The notes under the pieces are model-generated. The model made no database searches. It worked only from the letters and a program-made list of their open reading frames with translations, and was not told the origin of the DNA. This document shows, piece by piece, positions 24,109 through 33,254 of a DNA stretch of 64,000 bases (the first letter of the stretch is position 1; every line of letters begins with the position of its first letter). The position numbers were made by a program, and so were the translations under genes. The DNA lies in contig NC_085091.1 in the NCBI RefSeq assembly GCF_963422355.1, forward strand, positions 2,298,523 through 2,362,522. Direction: 5' to 3'. This DNA is from Corticium candelabrum. Its lineage: Eukaryota; Porifera; Homoscleromorpha; Homosclerophorida; Plakinidae.

Positions 24109-25110
24109 ATGACCTACAGCTTGTAAGTTTAGTTAATTGACTATTTTAGTTTAGGTAATCATGTCTTCAAATGTAGTGAAATTGAAGTTCCCTTTCCTAC
24201 CGAACGGGAAGCTCAGATTGCCTGTAATTCACTCAGTGTAGATCCTGAACCACGCAGAAGCGGCTGCACTAAAGTATTAGAAACAGAAGAAGCCACTCTC
24301 AAAGTGTAAGACTTGTTAGCCAATGGAAACACATTCGTATCGTAGTATGTGGCTAGACAGTTACTACTTATCAAGTTTCTGTTGATTTACAGTAGACTCA
24401 ATCACTGTATCGTATTATGTGATGTGAGTATGACAGTTAGCATTCTTTCTAGCTGGTTTATGCACTGTGATCAAGATACAAGAAATTATGATTTTTTTTC
24501 TGAATTTTTATATTTGATGGTCTCTCTGTTGAACTTTGAAGTGTCTCATTTAGCATTTTTTTGTAGCAGTTATTTGCTTAATTAAATAAAAGTTGGTTTG
24601 ACTTTAGAGAACAAATTTCTAGTTATATTGTCTGATATGTATCACAGTTGAGAGCAATGAATGATTCAGTTTGGAAACATGTTACTTATGTTTGTATACA
24701 AATGTTTGTATACTGTACAATTTTATCAGGTGTATGTACTGTTTGGCATTATATGATATGCACGTTATACTCTGACTACACGACATCATTTTCTTTCTTT
24801 TGGCTTTTAGTGCTAGTAAAAACCCGATAACTTTATAAAGGTAAGGAATGCATCAACTGTCGACTTGAGCTCCTTTGAAGATTGGCTAATGGTTTATGTT
24901 TGTACGTAAAGGTCTCATACATGGTTTCCATATTTTTAGTCTGTGCATTTGAGTTGTTCTGATTATATTATCTAGTTCTTTATGCCTTCCCTTATTAGAC
25001 GGTTTACTGCCTCAGAAGCCAGGATCATAAGGGTTGCAGTCAGCTCATTCCTCGACTACCTCATACTGGTCATCAATACAATCAAGAAGTTTGGACCTTC
25101 TAAAGCATGA
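24109..25110 (+). CDS. LAGE3: KEOPS complex subunit Pcc1/LAGE3
   Basis: Three exons (24109-24122, 24177-24305, 24999-25110) give an 84-residue protein with consistent phase. Exon 1 is only 14 bases, MTYS plus two bases, followed by a 54-bp intron. The product reads IEVPFPTEREAQIACNSL, then VDPEPRRSGCTKVLE, then RFTASEARIIRVAVSSFLDY and LVINTIKKFG. This is the Pcc1/LAGE3 fold, in which the PFPT...A..A..SL..D.EP and S.L.R..V..FL..L blocks are diagnostic. Pcc1 is a small dimerisation subunit of the EKC/KEOPS complex that makes N6-threonylcarbamoyladenosine on ANN-decoding tRNAs. The length suits the family core (80-90 residues). The very short first exon is the least certain part. Confidence 0.85.
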
Positions 25111-26169
25111 ACAAGGCTGGGTACTACAATGTTGTTTCCTTGATTACTTTGCTTTGACAAATTTAGATCAGAAGCATCAGAAGGAAATACTCTGTAGGTT
25201 TCTAGATGTTGAAGTATGATTTCATATGTCACAAAGACTGTACTACACTACACCCATGCACTAATTTACATTATCAACAATACAGTTGAATGGATTGTTA
25301 AGATTTCATACTTGTCTCTGTTGTGTAGACACAACATCAGTATGTGGCAATTTACTCATGTGGTAGAAACACTATGTTTAGTCCGTAGTATAGACAAAAT
25401 TTGTAAAGCATACAAAACATGCATATCCCTGCCACTCGAGCTTTACCTTCTTTCTTGCCCACCTGTTGAAGAGCAGGAGTAGGAGCACGTTTCAAGTACA
25501 CGCGATCTGTCTGCTTGTATGTTTGTAGTAGTTTATGAAATTTGTTGTTCCAGGCTTTAGGTGTTTTTAATACATAATGTTGTATTCTTACATTGCAACA
25601 CACAACTGAACAAACAATGCAAGTAACAGCAGCAGTATTGTGTCTAGTAGCAGCAAGAGCAGTACATAGGCTTGTTGGTAGCATGAGTGTTAAGATCAAT
25701 TAGTGTTAAAATCAATGGATTGTTCACGCGCACATATACTAGAAAGGACTGTTTCAGCATGCTACAGTCCAGCAGAGAGCGGACGGTCTCACAAATTCTG
25801 TTACCTGATAAGTCAACTTGACACACAGACTTTGAACATAGTAGATTACCTGAGAAGACCAGAGGTAATTAAACACCTTTTTATAATATTGCTTGGAAGA
25901 AAGGCATCACAATGCTATGGATCTATAGACATTGCAGAAAACTCACAGCAAGTTCAATCGTCACAGTCTAAAATTACTCACAAACTGCTTTAACAGGAAG
26001 GCCACGCAAAAAGAAATTGTTGTGAGTAGCTATTTCAGTTGCTCAAAGTGCAGGTTGAGTTAGAATTGGGAGTTCTCGGGGAAGGAAATTGAGGATTGTG
26101 GTGGCAAGGAACGGTACGGTTACGGCATGTGACGTTTGTAGTGTTGTAGGACTCAAACTTAGCTAAGAG
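25111..26169. repeat. Spacer with a gene-X downstream repeat relic
   Basis: No gene recognised. About 25780-25995 (TCTCACAAATTCTGTTA, GATAAGTCAACTTGACACAC, CATTGCAGAAAACTCACAG, AGCAAGTTCAA) matches the segments just downstream of the other gene-X copies, at about 27385-27430, 35850-36060 and 41735-41900. It is therefore a fragment of the same duplicated module whose gene body is gone. Confidence 0.6.
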
Positions 26170-26674
26170 AGCGTGTTCACCCCGACATCTGGTGATTAGG
26201 CTAATTACGATTAGGCCAACATTAGCGCAGGCGCGTTCACACCGCTAAGTACGATATTATAGTAAGTCACGTGGGCATGTGAGTGCAATTAGCCTCGACA
26301 GTTTCCATTCGTCATATACAAGCATTCGCGTGAATTGCATGTCTTAAGTTAACGAATCCATTGCTGTAAGTTTTGAAGAGGAAAACATTTTGTTTGCTTT
26401 CTCTGGCAGCTCCTTCAGGAACGGCAGAAAGTTGTACATGTCACAGGCACGGAGGACACATCTGCATGCGCTTCCATATACGTCACCATGATGTCGCTGC
26501 GTTTGTACATTTAAACATACAACACCACATCAGAAACATCGGCGGAATGCTCTTCTTGGTATACTACATCACGTGCCAAAGTCACGTGCAACCACTAACG
26601 CCACTAATGCGGTTACTCTCTACGGCGTTAGAATGACGTTACACTAATCATGATTAGGACCGGTGTGAGAACGC
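26170..26674. mobile_element. Candidate MITE in module relic
   Basis: The left end, AGCGTGTTCACCCCGACA then TGATTAGGCTAATTACG, resembles the complement of the right end, GCGTTCTCACACCGGTCC then TAATCATGATTAG. A further GCGCGTTCACACCG lies inside at about 26231. Arms are imperfect and no target duplication was established. It lies where a gene-X body would be expected between the module relics on either side. Confidence 0.4.
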
Positions 26675-27010
26675 ATTGTAACACTTTTGGCACTGCATGG
26701 AGGGGACAACATACCTTCTTCCCAAGCATAGATGTGCATGTTTACCTAATGAAAGTTTGCAAATTTCCGGTAACACCAGTACTTAATTCATTCACTCTAT
26801 TGCAAACCATGCTCACACCACTGTCACCAGAATGGTCTCCTAGACGACGTTTTATTCTATACTGCGTGTATCACTTGGGGAACGGCTTGTTCTGTACTTG
26901 ATGACGCAGTTCTACCGAACGTTGATAGTATTGTACAGGACGTAGCTGTTTCTTCTATAGTCTGGTCTTCTATGTAACAACTACGAAGAACCATACAGAC
27001 ATCTACACGT
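26675..27010 (-). pseudogene. Relic of NOP2 last exon and gene-X upstream region
   Basis: About 335 bp homologous to 30650-30940 and 44240-44560. On the minus strand it retains the reading EDQTIEETAT at about 26950-26985, equivalent to the terminal NOP2 exon EDQTLEETA found in both larger copies, plus the neighbouring GTAACACTTTTGGCA and CCAAGCAT phrases. The normal stop is not kept. It is followed by a (GACA)n tract. Confidence 0.6.
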
Positions 27011-27018
27011 ATTTACGA

Positions 27019-27078
<60 letters not shown>
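27019..27078. repeat. (GACA)n microsatellite
   Basis: About 15 uninterrupted GACA units. The equivalent place in the relic at 41455-41475 has only four or five units. Confidence 0.9.
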
Positions 27079-27099
27079 GCGGTCTGAGTGCACCTCCAG

Positions 27100-28278
27100 T
27101 CAGTGAAAGATGCCATTTTGGTCTGTTCTAAATCGTTATGGTCTGGTGTGGCCAGGACTAATTGGTCTGGATAGGTTAATTCCTTAATCCAGCTAGTTGG
27201 TGTTGATAGCATGGGTGTACAAAATCATAAGGGTACATCATTAATTAATTAACCCATAGAACCTGGTTCAATACTGGAAGCTTGGTCTTATCTGGCAGGA
27301 ATGATCTGGCAAGTTTAAATTTGATCCAGCTTGCTACTATTCAGCAGCAGATTCAGCAGATGGCCCAGCCTGTCATACAAATTCCATTATTCTGATAAGT
27401 CAATATGTCACACTGATTTGAACATGTTATTGTTAATTAAAAGTAAAACCTTTTGCATAGCCTCACTACAAGGTCGATCAACACAAAATGCAAAACATCT
27501 GGCCGTTCGTTTCCTGATGCATGGTGCTACTATAGAACCGGGTCCTGACAATTTCGGAAGTCAATGGTTATTCCCGCGCGCATGCGCAAACGGGATATAG
27601 TAATGGGTCGTCTCCGTGTTTGTCTGTCTTCCATAAGTTAATAAAAGTTGACTGTAAACATTTGAATTACAGCACTCAACTCTTAATCGCTATTGATGGC
27701 TGCAAAGTATAGCTGTCTGATATCATTTGAGCATAGACGTTTCCTACGTACTACGTTTGTTACAAGAACATCCTATAGACATAGGAACAGTGGGATCATG
27801 GTCCCAATCAGTCGAATTCTAGTCTGGTCTGTCTGGTGTTGTGATGTCTACCATGATCTGGACTAATCGAACAGACCTGACCAAAACTGTACTGTGTGTT
27901 GTCAGTGTGAGTCAATGTTGATGATTACTAATCTAAACGTCTGGCTTAGTATTGCACACAAAGTATAACCTGGCTGGGCTGTTGGAGCCTGCATTTCACG
28001 CAGCAGCAAGTAATTCCATAAATACATTGTATAATTATTTTAATATATAATAATTCACCAAGATACAATAAATTTGAAAATGAAGAGATCCAACACCTAC
28101 CTACACACAATGTTAATTAGCACAAAAGAGATTAAAAATGCTGCAAATGCCCAAAAAGCTACTGTTAAACTATTTTTGTATTTGTCACAAAAAGCAAACC
28201 CACGACAGTCTATACTACCACAGCACCAAACGGACACGCAAAGGAAAGTAACTCTAAATAGAATCTGTTGACTACTGT
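27100..28278. repeat. Module spacer downstream of gene X1
   Basis: 27110-27460 aligns with 41525-41830 (TTATGGTCT, GTGGCCAGG, GATAGCATGGGTGTACA, TTAACCCAT, CTTGGTCT), so it belongs to the duplicated module. The remainder is A/T-rich with no gene recognised. No clear minus-strand poly(A) signal for gene X1 was found. Confidence 0.55.
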
Positions 28279-30189
28279 TCAATCCTTGGTGAAGATGGAT
28301 CCTACATCAGAAGAAACACTGTCACCATAGCCACTGTCACTGCTACCAGTAGGAGAAAGAAGATCAGTAACGGCTCCACTAAGTAATTGATTTTCAGAAG
28401 AAACACTGTCACCACAGCCGGTGTCACTGGAACCGGTGGGAGAAAGATCAGTAGTGGCTCCCCTAAGTAATTGATTTTCCGTACATAACAGACCTAAGGG
28501 CAACTGTAGATCCTGTCCGGGTTCATTTCTCGATTCCTCGCTGGTGAATGAGACTGGTGTTTGGCAGGCTCTTGCAAAAGTGCCAGATAGAGATGAAGGT
28601 GAAGGACTTGATAGTTCTTGTCGTTGATGCAGCATGGTTCTGCAAAATGTTTGTTCTCCAGTGGAGGTGTAACAATCCACCTCACCTGTGTCGATATTGC
28701 AGGTTCCATAGACTCGTTTTCCTTTACTGGCGACTTTGATGGCTTTGTTTCTTCTGTGGAGCTCTGTATCTACGGCAACTGCAGGTGTAGGGACTTCATT
28801 TTCTTGCTTCACTTTTGGAACCACGGATTTTGGAGCTTCTCTAGACTTAACTTTCTTACGTGTAGCAGCAACACCCACGCTATTGCTACCAGGATATCCT
28901 CGAAATTGCTCATGTTTGATAGCACCTCCAAGCACACCTTCCATCACATTTTGTTTGACGGGTGAAACAGTCGTAGGAACCTTGGTTGCACTTCCCAGGT
29001 TTACACCTCCACCTGTACAGGGGTAATTAAACCCCAAGACAGCGGGTTGCCAGACTGCCGGAGGCGAGACAACCATGCAGCTCAGCTCCGACCAAGACCC
29101 GACAGACAATGGCTCAAGTTCTTTCTTCGTAAAAGGGTTGACGTACGGGCCTACTGCAAAGCTCCAATTAATCGGGATGTTCGGGTCCAACAGTCCGTTG
29201 TAAATACGGTCAAAGTCGTCAAAAGATGCGGTCACTTTGCAGGTCACCGTCGTTGGTTCAAAACCAGGAAAGATGGGTCTTACTTTTGTGGTCTCCTTCC
29301 ACTTGATCAAGCGATCATCAACGATTTCGACGTTTGAAATATCTTTGTCGACTACCTGGTCAAACTGCGGTACTAGGGCTCTCGTATTCGAATTCAAACC
29401 CACTTTCTTCAACGCCTTTTTAATTTTCCGCACGGATGGAAACTTTCGTTTCCCTTGTGTGTTGTCGACCGCAATGGGTTTGGTTTTCTCCATCATCCAG
29501 TTGGTACTGATTGGAACGCGATGACCTTTGAGCCACCTAGCCAACAGTACGAGCTTCGGCACTTCTCGCACTTTCAACAAGAGAGGCTCATCGTGATAAG
29601 CAATGCTATCAAAGATGGCGGTGATGTAGTCCGAATAAGCCTTGCAACTGTAGTCGTCGATCCTGATCTTTGGTTCTTCCGAAAACCACAGTTCGTTGTC
29701 TGTCTCATACACTTTCAATGGGCAGCAAGACATGTAGACGGAGAATGACGTTGGTTTCTCGTCGGGGAAAAAGTCGAGTTTAGATGCAAAGCCTTCGAGA
29801 TTGCTGGTTTCCTCCCATGCTGTAAACTTGGTCATCTCTTTGTTGGAGCGCACGCCCGCCATCAAACATTTCATGATCCAATCTGCTTCGAACAGCAGCT
29901 CGCCTAGACCGGTTCCCCTCAACCAGTTGGGCGAGTAGGTTTTCAGCCAATTTCCAAGGAAAGGATGGAATGGGGTGACGATCGTTTCAAAGAAAAACCT
30001 CGGATACGTATCGTCAAGATAGACAGTTCGCAGCACAGCTGCTAGGTCTTCTTCCTTGATAGTTGGCATTTTGGGACACGGAGTAAACAAGAGGACAGGA
30101 ACGTTGTCTTCAATCCGAGCGCCTCGTAGAGCAAGGCCTTCCGAAAAGACGAACTGAAACGACAGATCGGAGGACAAAGTGGAAGACAT
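28279..30189 (-). CDS. Unrecognised intronless gene X1 (636 aa)
   Basis: One uninterrupted frame of 636 residues starting at ATG and ending TAG/TGA-free until the terminal stop. I do not recognise the family. The first ~240 residues are the best conserved against the second copy (41952-43777), about 85-90% by eye. They include GLALRGARIEDNVPVLLF, FHPFLGNWLKTYSPNW, GTGLGELLFEADWIMKCL and DEPLLLKVREVPKLVLLARW. The middle holds a second conserved segment (DDRLIKWKET, CKVTASFDDFDRIY, EPLSVGSWSELS). From about residue 430 it becomes lysine/serine/proline-rich and looks disordered. It ends in two tandem 28-29-residue repeats containing SPTGSSD and GDSVSSENQLL. There is no signal peptide, membrane helix or obvious catalytic motif. 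Lack of introns is unusual beside its neighbours. It is the only intact member of a family with several decayed copies here. Confidence 0.8.
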   Translation of the reverse strand: MSSTLSSDLSFQFVFSEGLALRGARIEDNVPVLLFTPCPKMPTIKEEDLAAVLRTVYLDDTYPRFFFETIVTPFHPFLGNWLKTYSPNWLRGTGLGELLFEADWIMKCLMAGVRSNKEMTKFTAWEETSNLEGFASKLDFFPDEKPTSFSVYMSCCPLKVYETDNELWFSEEPKIRIDDYSCKAYSDYITAIFDSIAYHDEPLLLKVREVPKLVLLARWLKGHRVPISTNWMMEKTKPIAVDNTQGKRKFPSVRKIKKALKKVGLNSNTRALVPQFDQVVDKDISNVEIVDDRLIKWKETTKVRPIFPGFEPTTVTCKVTASFDDFDRIYNGLLDPNIPINWSFAVGPYVNPFTKKELEPLSVGSWSELSCMVVSPPAVWQPAVLGFNYPCTGGGVNLGSATKVPTTVSPVKQNVMEGVLGGAIKHEQFRGYPGSNSVGVAATRKKVKSREAPKSVVPKVKQENEVPTPAVAVDTELHRRNKAIKVASKGKRVYGTCNIDTGEVDCYTSTGEQTFCRTMLHQRQELSSPSPSSLSGTFARACQTPVSFTSEESRNEPGQDLQLPLGLLCTENQLLRGATTDLSPTGSSDTGCGDSVSSENQLLSGAVTDLLSPTGSSDSGYGDSVSSDVGSIFTKD

Positions 30190-30838
30190 GACCGGTCGCT
30201 AAGAGAACTAATGGAATCTGCGATGCAGCGACGCACTAAATATGTAAGGGTCAAAGGGTGACGCAATTATTACGCAATGAAATGTTGACACAAAACGTTC
30301 CCCATCCAAATGCACGCTGTTACACGTGAAACACTTTCAACTTTGCAATGGGGGTGTCTTCAATCCCACGCAAACTCGTGCGTGGTCCACTAATTATAAA
30401 TCGTACGAAGCGTAGAATTTTCCGTCCAAACCTTGCAAGGCTGTCACAGCCGCACGATGCACGAAGAGAGTACACTAGACAACGCGTTCGCGTTGAGTCT
30501 GAATACATTTGCTACTCGTAGAAATTTACTTGCGAAACTGTTTATTAGCTAAAATGCCGACGAGCATTTGATTGTACTTTCGAGCAGGAGTTACCAGCCA
30601 GAACATGCGGCAGCGGTAACAGTATCTACAAAGGCGCACTTACACGCGTGCACGCATTGCAACAATTTTTTGGCACTGGACATATACCCTCCCAATCATG
30701 TGTGAGAACTGACAGTTTGCAAATCGACTGTAATACGAGTACGTCAACATACTCTATTACAAAAACATTCTCGCATTAGAATGATCTCGTATACTACGTC
30801 TACAGTTATTCTTTACAGTCACCATACTGTACTTGATT
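30190..30838 (-). promoter_or_regulatory. Gene X1 upstream region
   Basis: The gap between NOP2-copy-1's last exon and gene X1, on the same strand. It aligns patchily with 43778-44458 (copy 2) and with the inverted relic at 38433-38690. Within diverged sequence an 18-base string (CTTTGCAATGGGGGTGTC at 30341-30358) is kept in all three, with GGAACGTT-type sequences nearby. The pattern suggests a conserved regulatory site; no factor is assigned. Confidence 0.5.
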
Positions 30839-31017
30839 CTAAAGAGTGTCACTAGCAGCAGTTTCCTCCAAAGTCTGGTCTTCTGTAACCACTAAAAGAG
30901 TTTAGTAATTACCATGATGAAACCACATAGACATACACAGGCACTTAGCTAAGGTTGACAAACAGACAGACAAACGGACCGGCAGACAAACGGACCGGCA
31001 GACAAGCGGACAGGCAG

Positions 31018-31140
31018 GCAGGCAGGCAGGGAGGGAGGGAGAGAGGGAGGGAGGGAGGGAGGGAGGGAGGGAGGGAGGGAGGGAGGGAGGGAGGGAGGGA
31101 GGGAGGGAGGGAGGGAGGGAGGGAGGGAGGGGGGGGAGGG
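31018..31140. repeat. (GGGA)n tract with G-quadruplex potential
   Basis: About 28 GGGA units ending in a run of G, preceded by GGCA units. Dozens of closely spaced G3 tracts on the plus strand meet the classic quadruplex pattern. It lies in the last intron of the dead NOP2 copy; the equivalent intron of copy 2 carries (CA)n at about 44640-44702 instead. Confidence 0.85.
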
Positions 31141-31835
31141 ACAGACGAGGACAGGCACACGCACGCACAATTAACTGCATGACATATATCAATAAATAAA
31201 ACTTCAATGTGAAACCGCGACTGTAGCATGTCAACAAATACAGACTGTTTGACGCACACAAGAACTGAAGTCATGCTCACACAGCCACAACAGCAAACAT
31301 ACCAGAAATCTTGTCTGAGAACTTCTTCAGCTTGGCTACAAAAAACGATCCATGTTATGTGTCTGTGGATAAAATCGTCTTGTCAGTCTGAGCAAAGGAT
31401 GAAAATATTTTCCTCGAAATCTACAATAATGTAACCATATCATATTATCTATATACACACACAGCACGCAAAAAACCCTGCAAAATCCTTCAGCTCCAAA
31501 ATCCAAACCTGTTGCCACGACTTTGACATTTCGCTTAATTAAACAAGGCATAGTCTATTACTCCTTCATTCTCATCTACCTGCAACACTTCAAGTCAAAT
31601 AATCAGCATAAAGGAAATAGCACTGTAAACCACACAAAGAATATCATTATAGAACACGTGGAATACACAATGTAGCCACCAGTAGATGACCCTGCATCAA
31701 TACAATCTATGGCTGAGAGTATAAGCTGTTTTTGTAAGTGAGCACACCTCATGATGTCCTTATCGTCCTATAAACAAAGTGACTATTTACTGACCGAGAA
31801 TCAATTATTACTAGTAACACAATTTAGCTGTCAAG

Positions 31836-31840
<5 letters not shown>

Positions 31841-31909
<69 letters not shown>

Positions 31910-31958
31910 CCCACCCACCCACCCACCCATACACACACACTCACACACACACACACAC
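31841..31958. repeat. (CA)n microsatellite, NOP2 pseudogene intron
   Basis: (CA)n followed by (CCAC)n-like and CA units. Its counterpart in copy 2 is at about 45272-45400, where (CA)n is split by a CT-rich block, so the tract predates the duplication and has changed since. Confidence 0.8.
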
Positions 31959-32624
31959 CTACCCTGGCCTGCCTTACTGACTGTAAGTCCACCTACCTTG
32001 CCCGTTTTGTCCTTTGATATAACACCAGTTCCGCTACATAGTGCATCCAATAAGACTTGATCAAAACCAGACATTACCTGTACACGCAAAATCATTACTA
32101 CAATCAACAAATGTGTTACAAGCACATACTGTTGAAAACTTTCGTCCATCATAGTAGCATAAGATTGTATTAAGTACACCTTCAAAAAAACATACATTGA
32201 TTAGAACACATTCAAAATTTGCAGTGTTTCATGCTTACCTAATCTGTGAACATTTGCCACAAGATATTTTGTTCGTTCTTTGTTTCTATCCTTGGCAACT
32301 AATATTCCAGTATTTTTCATCAGACTTGCTAAAACAGACTAGTCGTTTCACACCACATCCACCACAGAGCACAAAGACAGAGTAATTAGCCTTATAGCAA
32401 ACATTCTGAGATTTAAAAAGGGACCACATGCAGTCAAAGTCAAAGATTATGGAATGATTGAGATCTTGGCCTGTAACCTCAAGTACAAAATGCTGTAAAA
32501 CCAGACATACCTACATGGACTCCACCTTTCATCACTCTGGTATGTTACTCAAGTGCACTAGCAGTTCATAAGTAATTTGACAACCAACAGCATATTTACT
32601 ATGATAAGACTCAAACCCGACTTA

Positions 32625-33254
32625 CCGTATTTGCCTGTAATAATGCCCATACCGAAATAATGCCCATGTCCGTATATACGCCCATGTGCGACAGGTCAGG
32701 ACTTTCAGCCCGAAAAAACGCCCATGCCCAACTATACGCTCATGTAGACTCGACCCAGTCTCTCTCCACCCTCCTCATTCCCTGGATTGTCATTGAGTCC
32801 GCCGAAGCCCAAGTATAAGCCCAGGATACACATGCGCAGACAAAACAAAATGGGAACATTGATGTTCGTCTCCGTCTGTGTGCATTTGATGAGCTGGTGT
32901 CAGTGCTGAGTGAAAGTGCTTACCACTAGACTCATGTCTTTGTTGCAATTACCAACCCTGATGCTTTTGACGGGCTTCAGGCCAACCACTCTGGTTTGCA
33001 TGTGTATACATATAATGTTTAGTTTCTGCGTGTATGCTGATGTTGTACAGATACCAGTACCTTTGATCTTGCAAATGGATAATTGCAAGCATTTGTGGTA
33101 TTTCTGTCTTCAAGTATGTAGATGATGACTGGCCAAATGACAGCATTTTGTGGCCATGCATACGCCTAGGACCAAAATAACGCTCATGCCCTAGCATAGA
33201 CCCAGAAAAATGTTTCTTTCTATACGCCCAAAGTGCTATTATGGGCAAATACGG
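32625..33254. mobile_element. 630-bp TA-target DNA transposon (non-autonomous)
   Basis: The ends are CCGTATTTGCCTGTAATAA and the complement of CCGTATTTGCCCATAATAG. TA lies on both sides (32623-32624 and 33255-33256). The duplicated NOP2 intron at about 46085-46125 has the same flanks joined as a single TA, which is a paralogous empty site and demonstrates a TA duplication on insertion. Repeated phrases such as ACGCCCATG recur inside. No transposase remains. TA targeting fits Tc1/mariner-type chemistry, but the superfamily is an inference. It also carries, near 32745, the end phrase of the 37375-37930 family. A relative in inverse orientation lies at 55609-56123. Confidence 0.85.

Noticed and set aside
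23861-24112. An 83-codon plus-strand frame over WRAP73 exons 1-2
   Set aside because: It is antisense to well-supported WRAP73 coding sequence and matches no family.
25352-25699. A minus-strand frame with KRAPTPALQQVGKKEGKAR
   Set aside because: Looks mildly protein-like but has no homologous counterpart in the other module copies, no splice context that could be fixed, and no recognised family.
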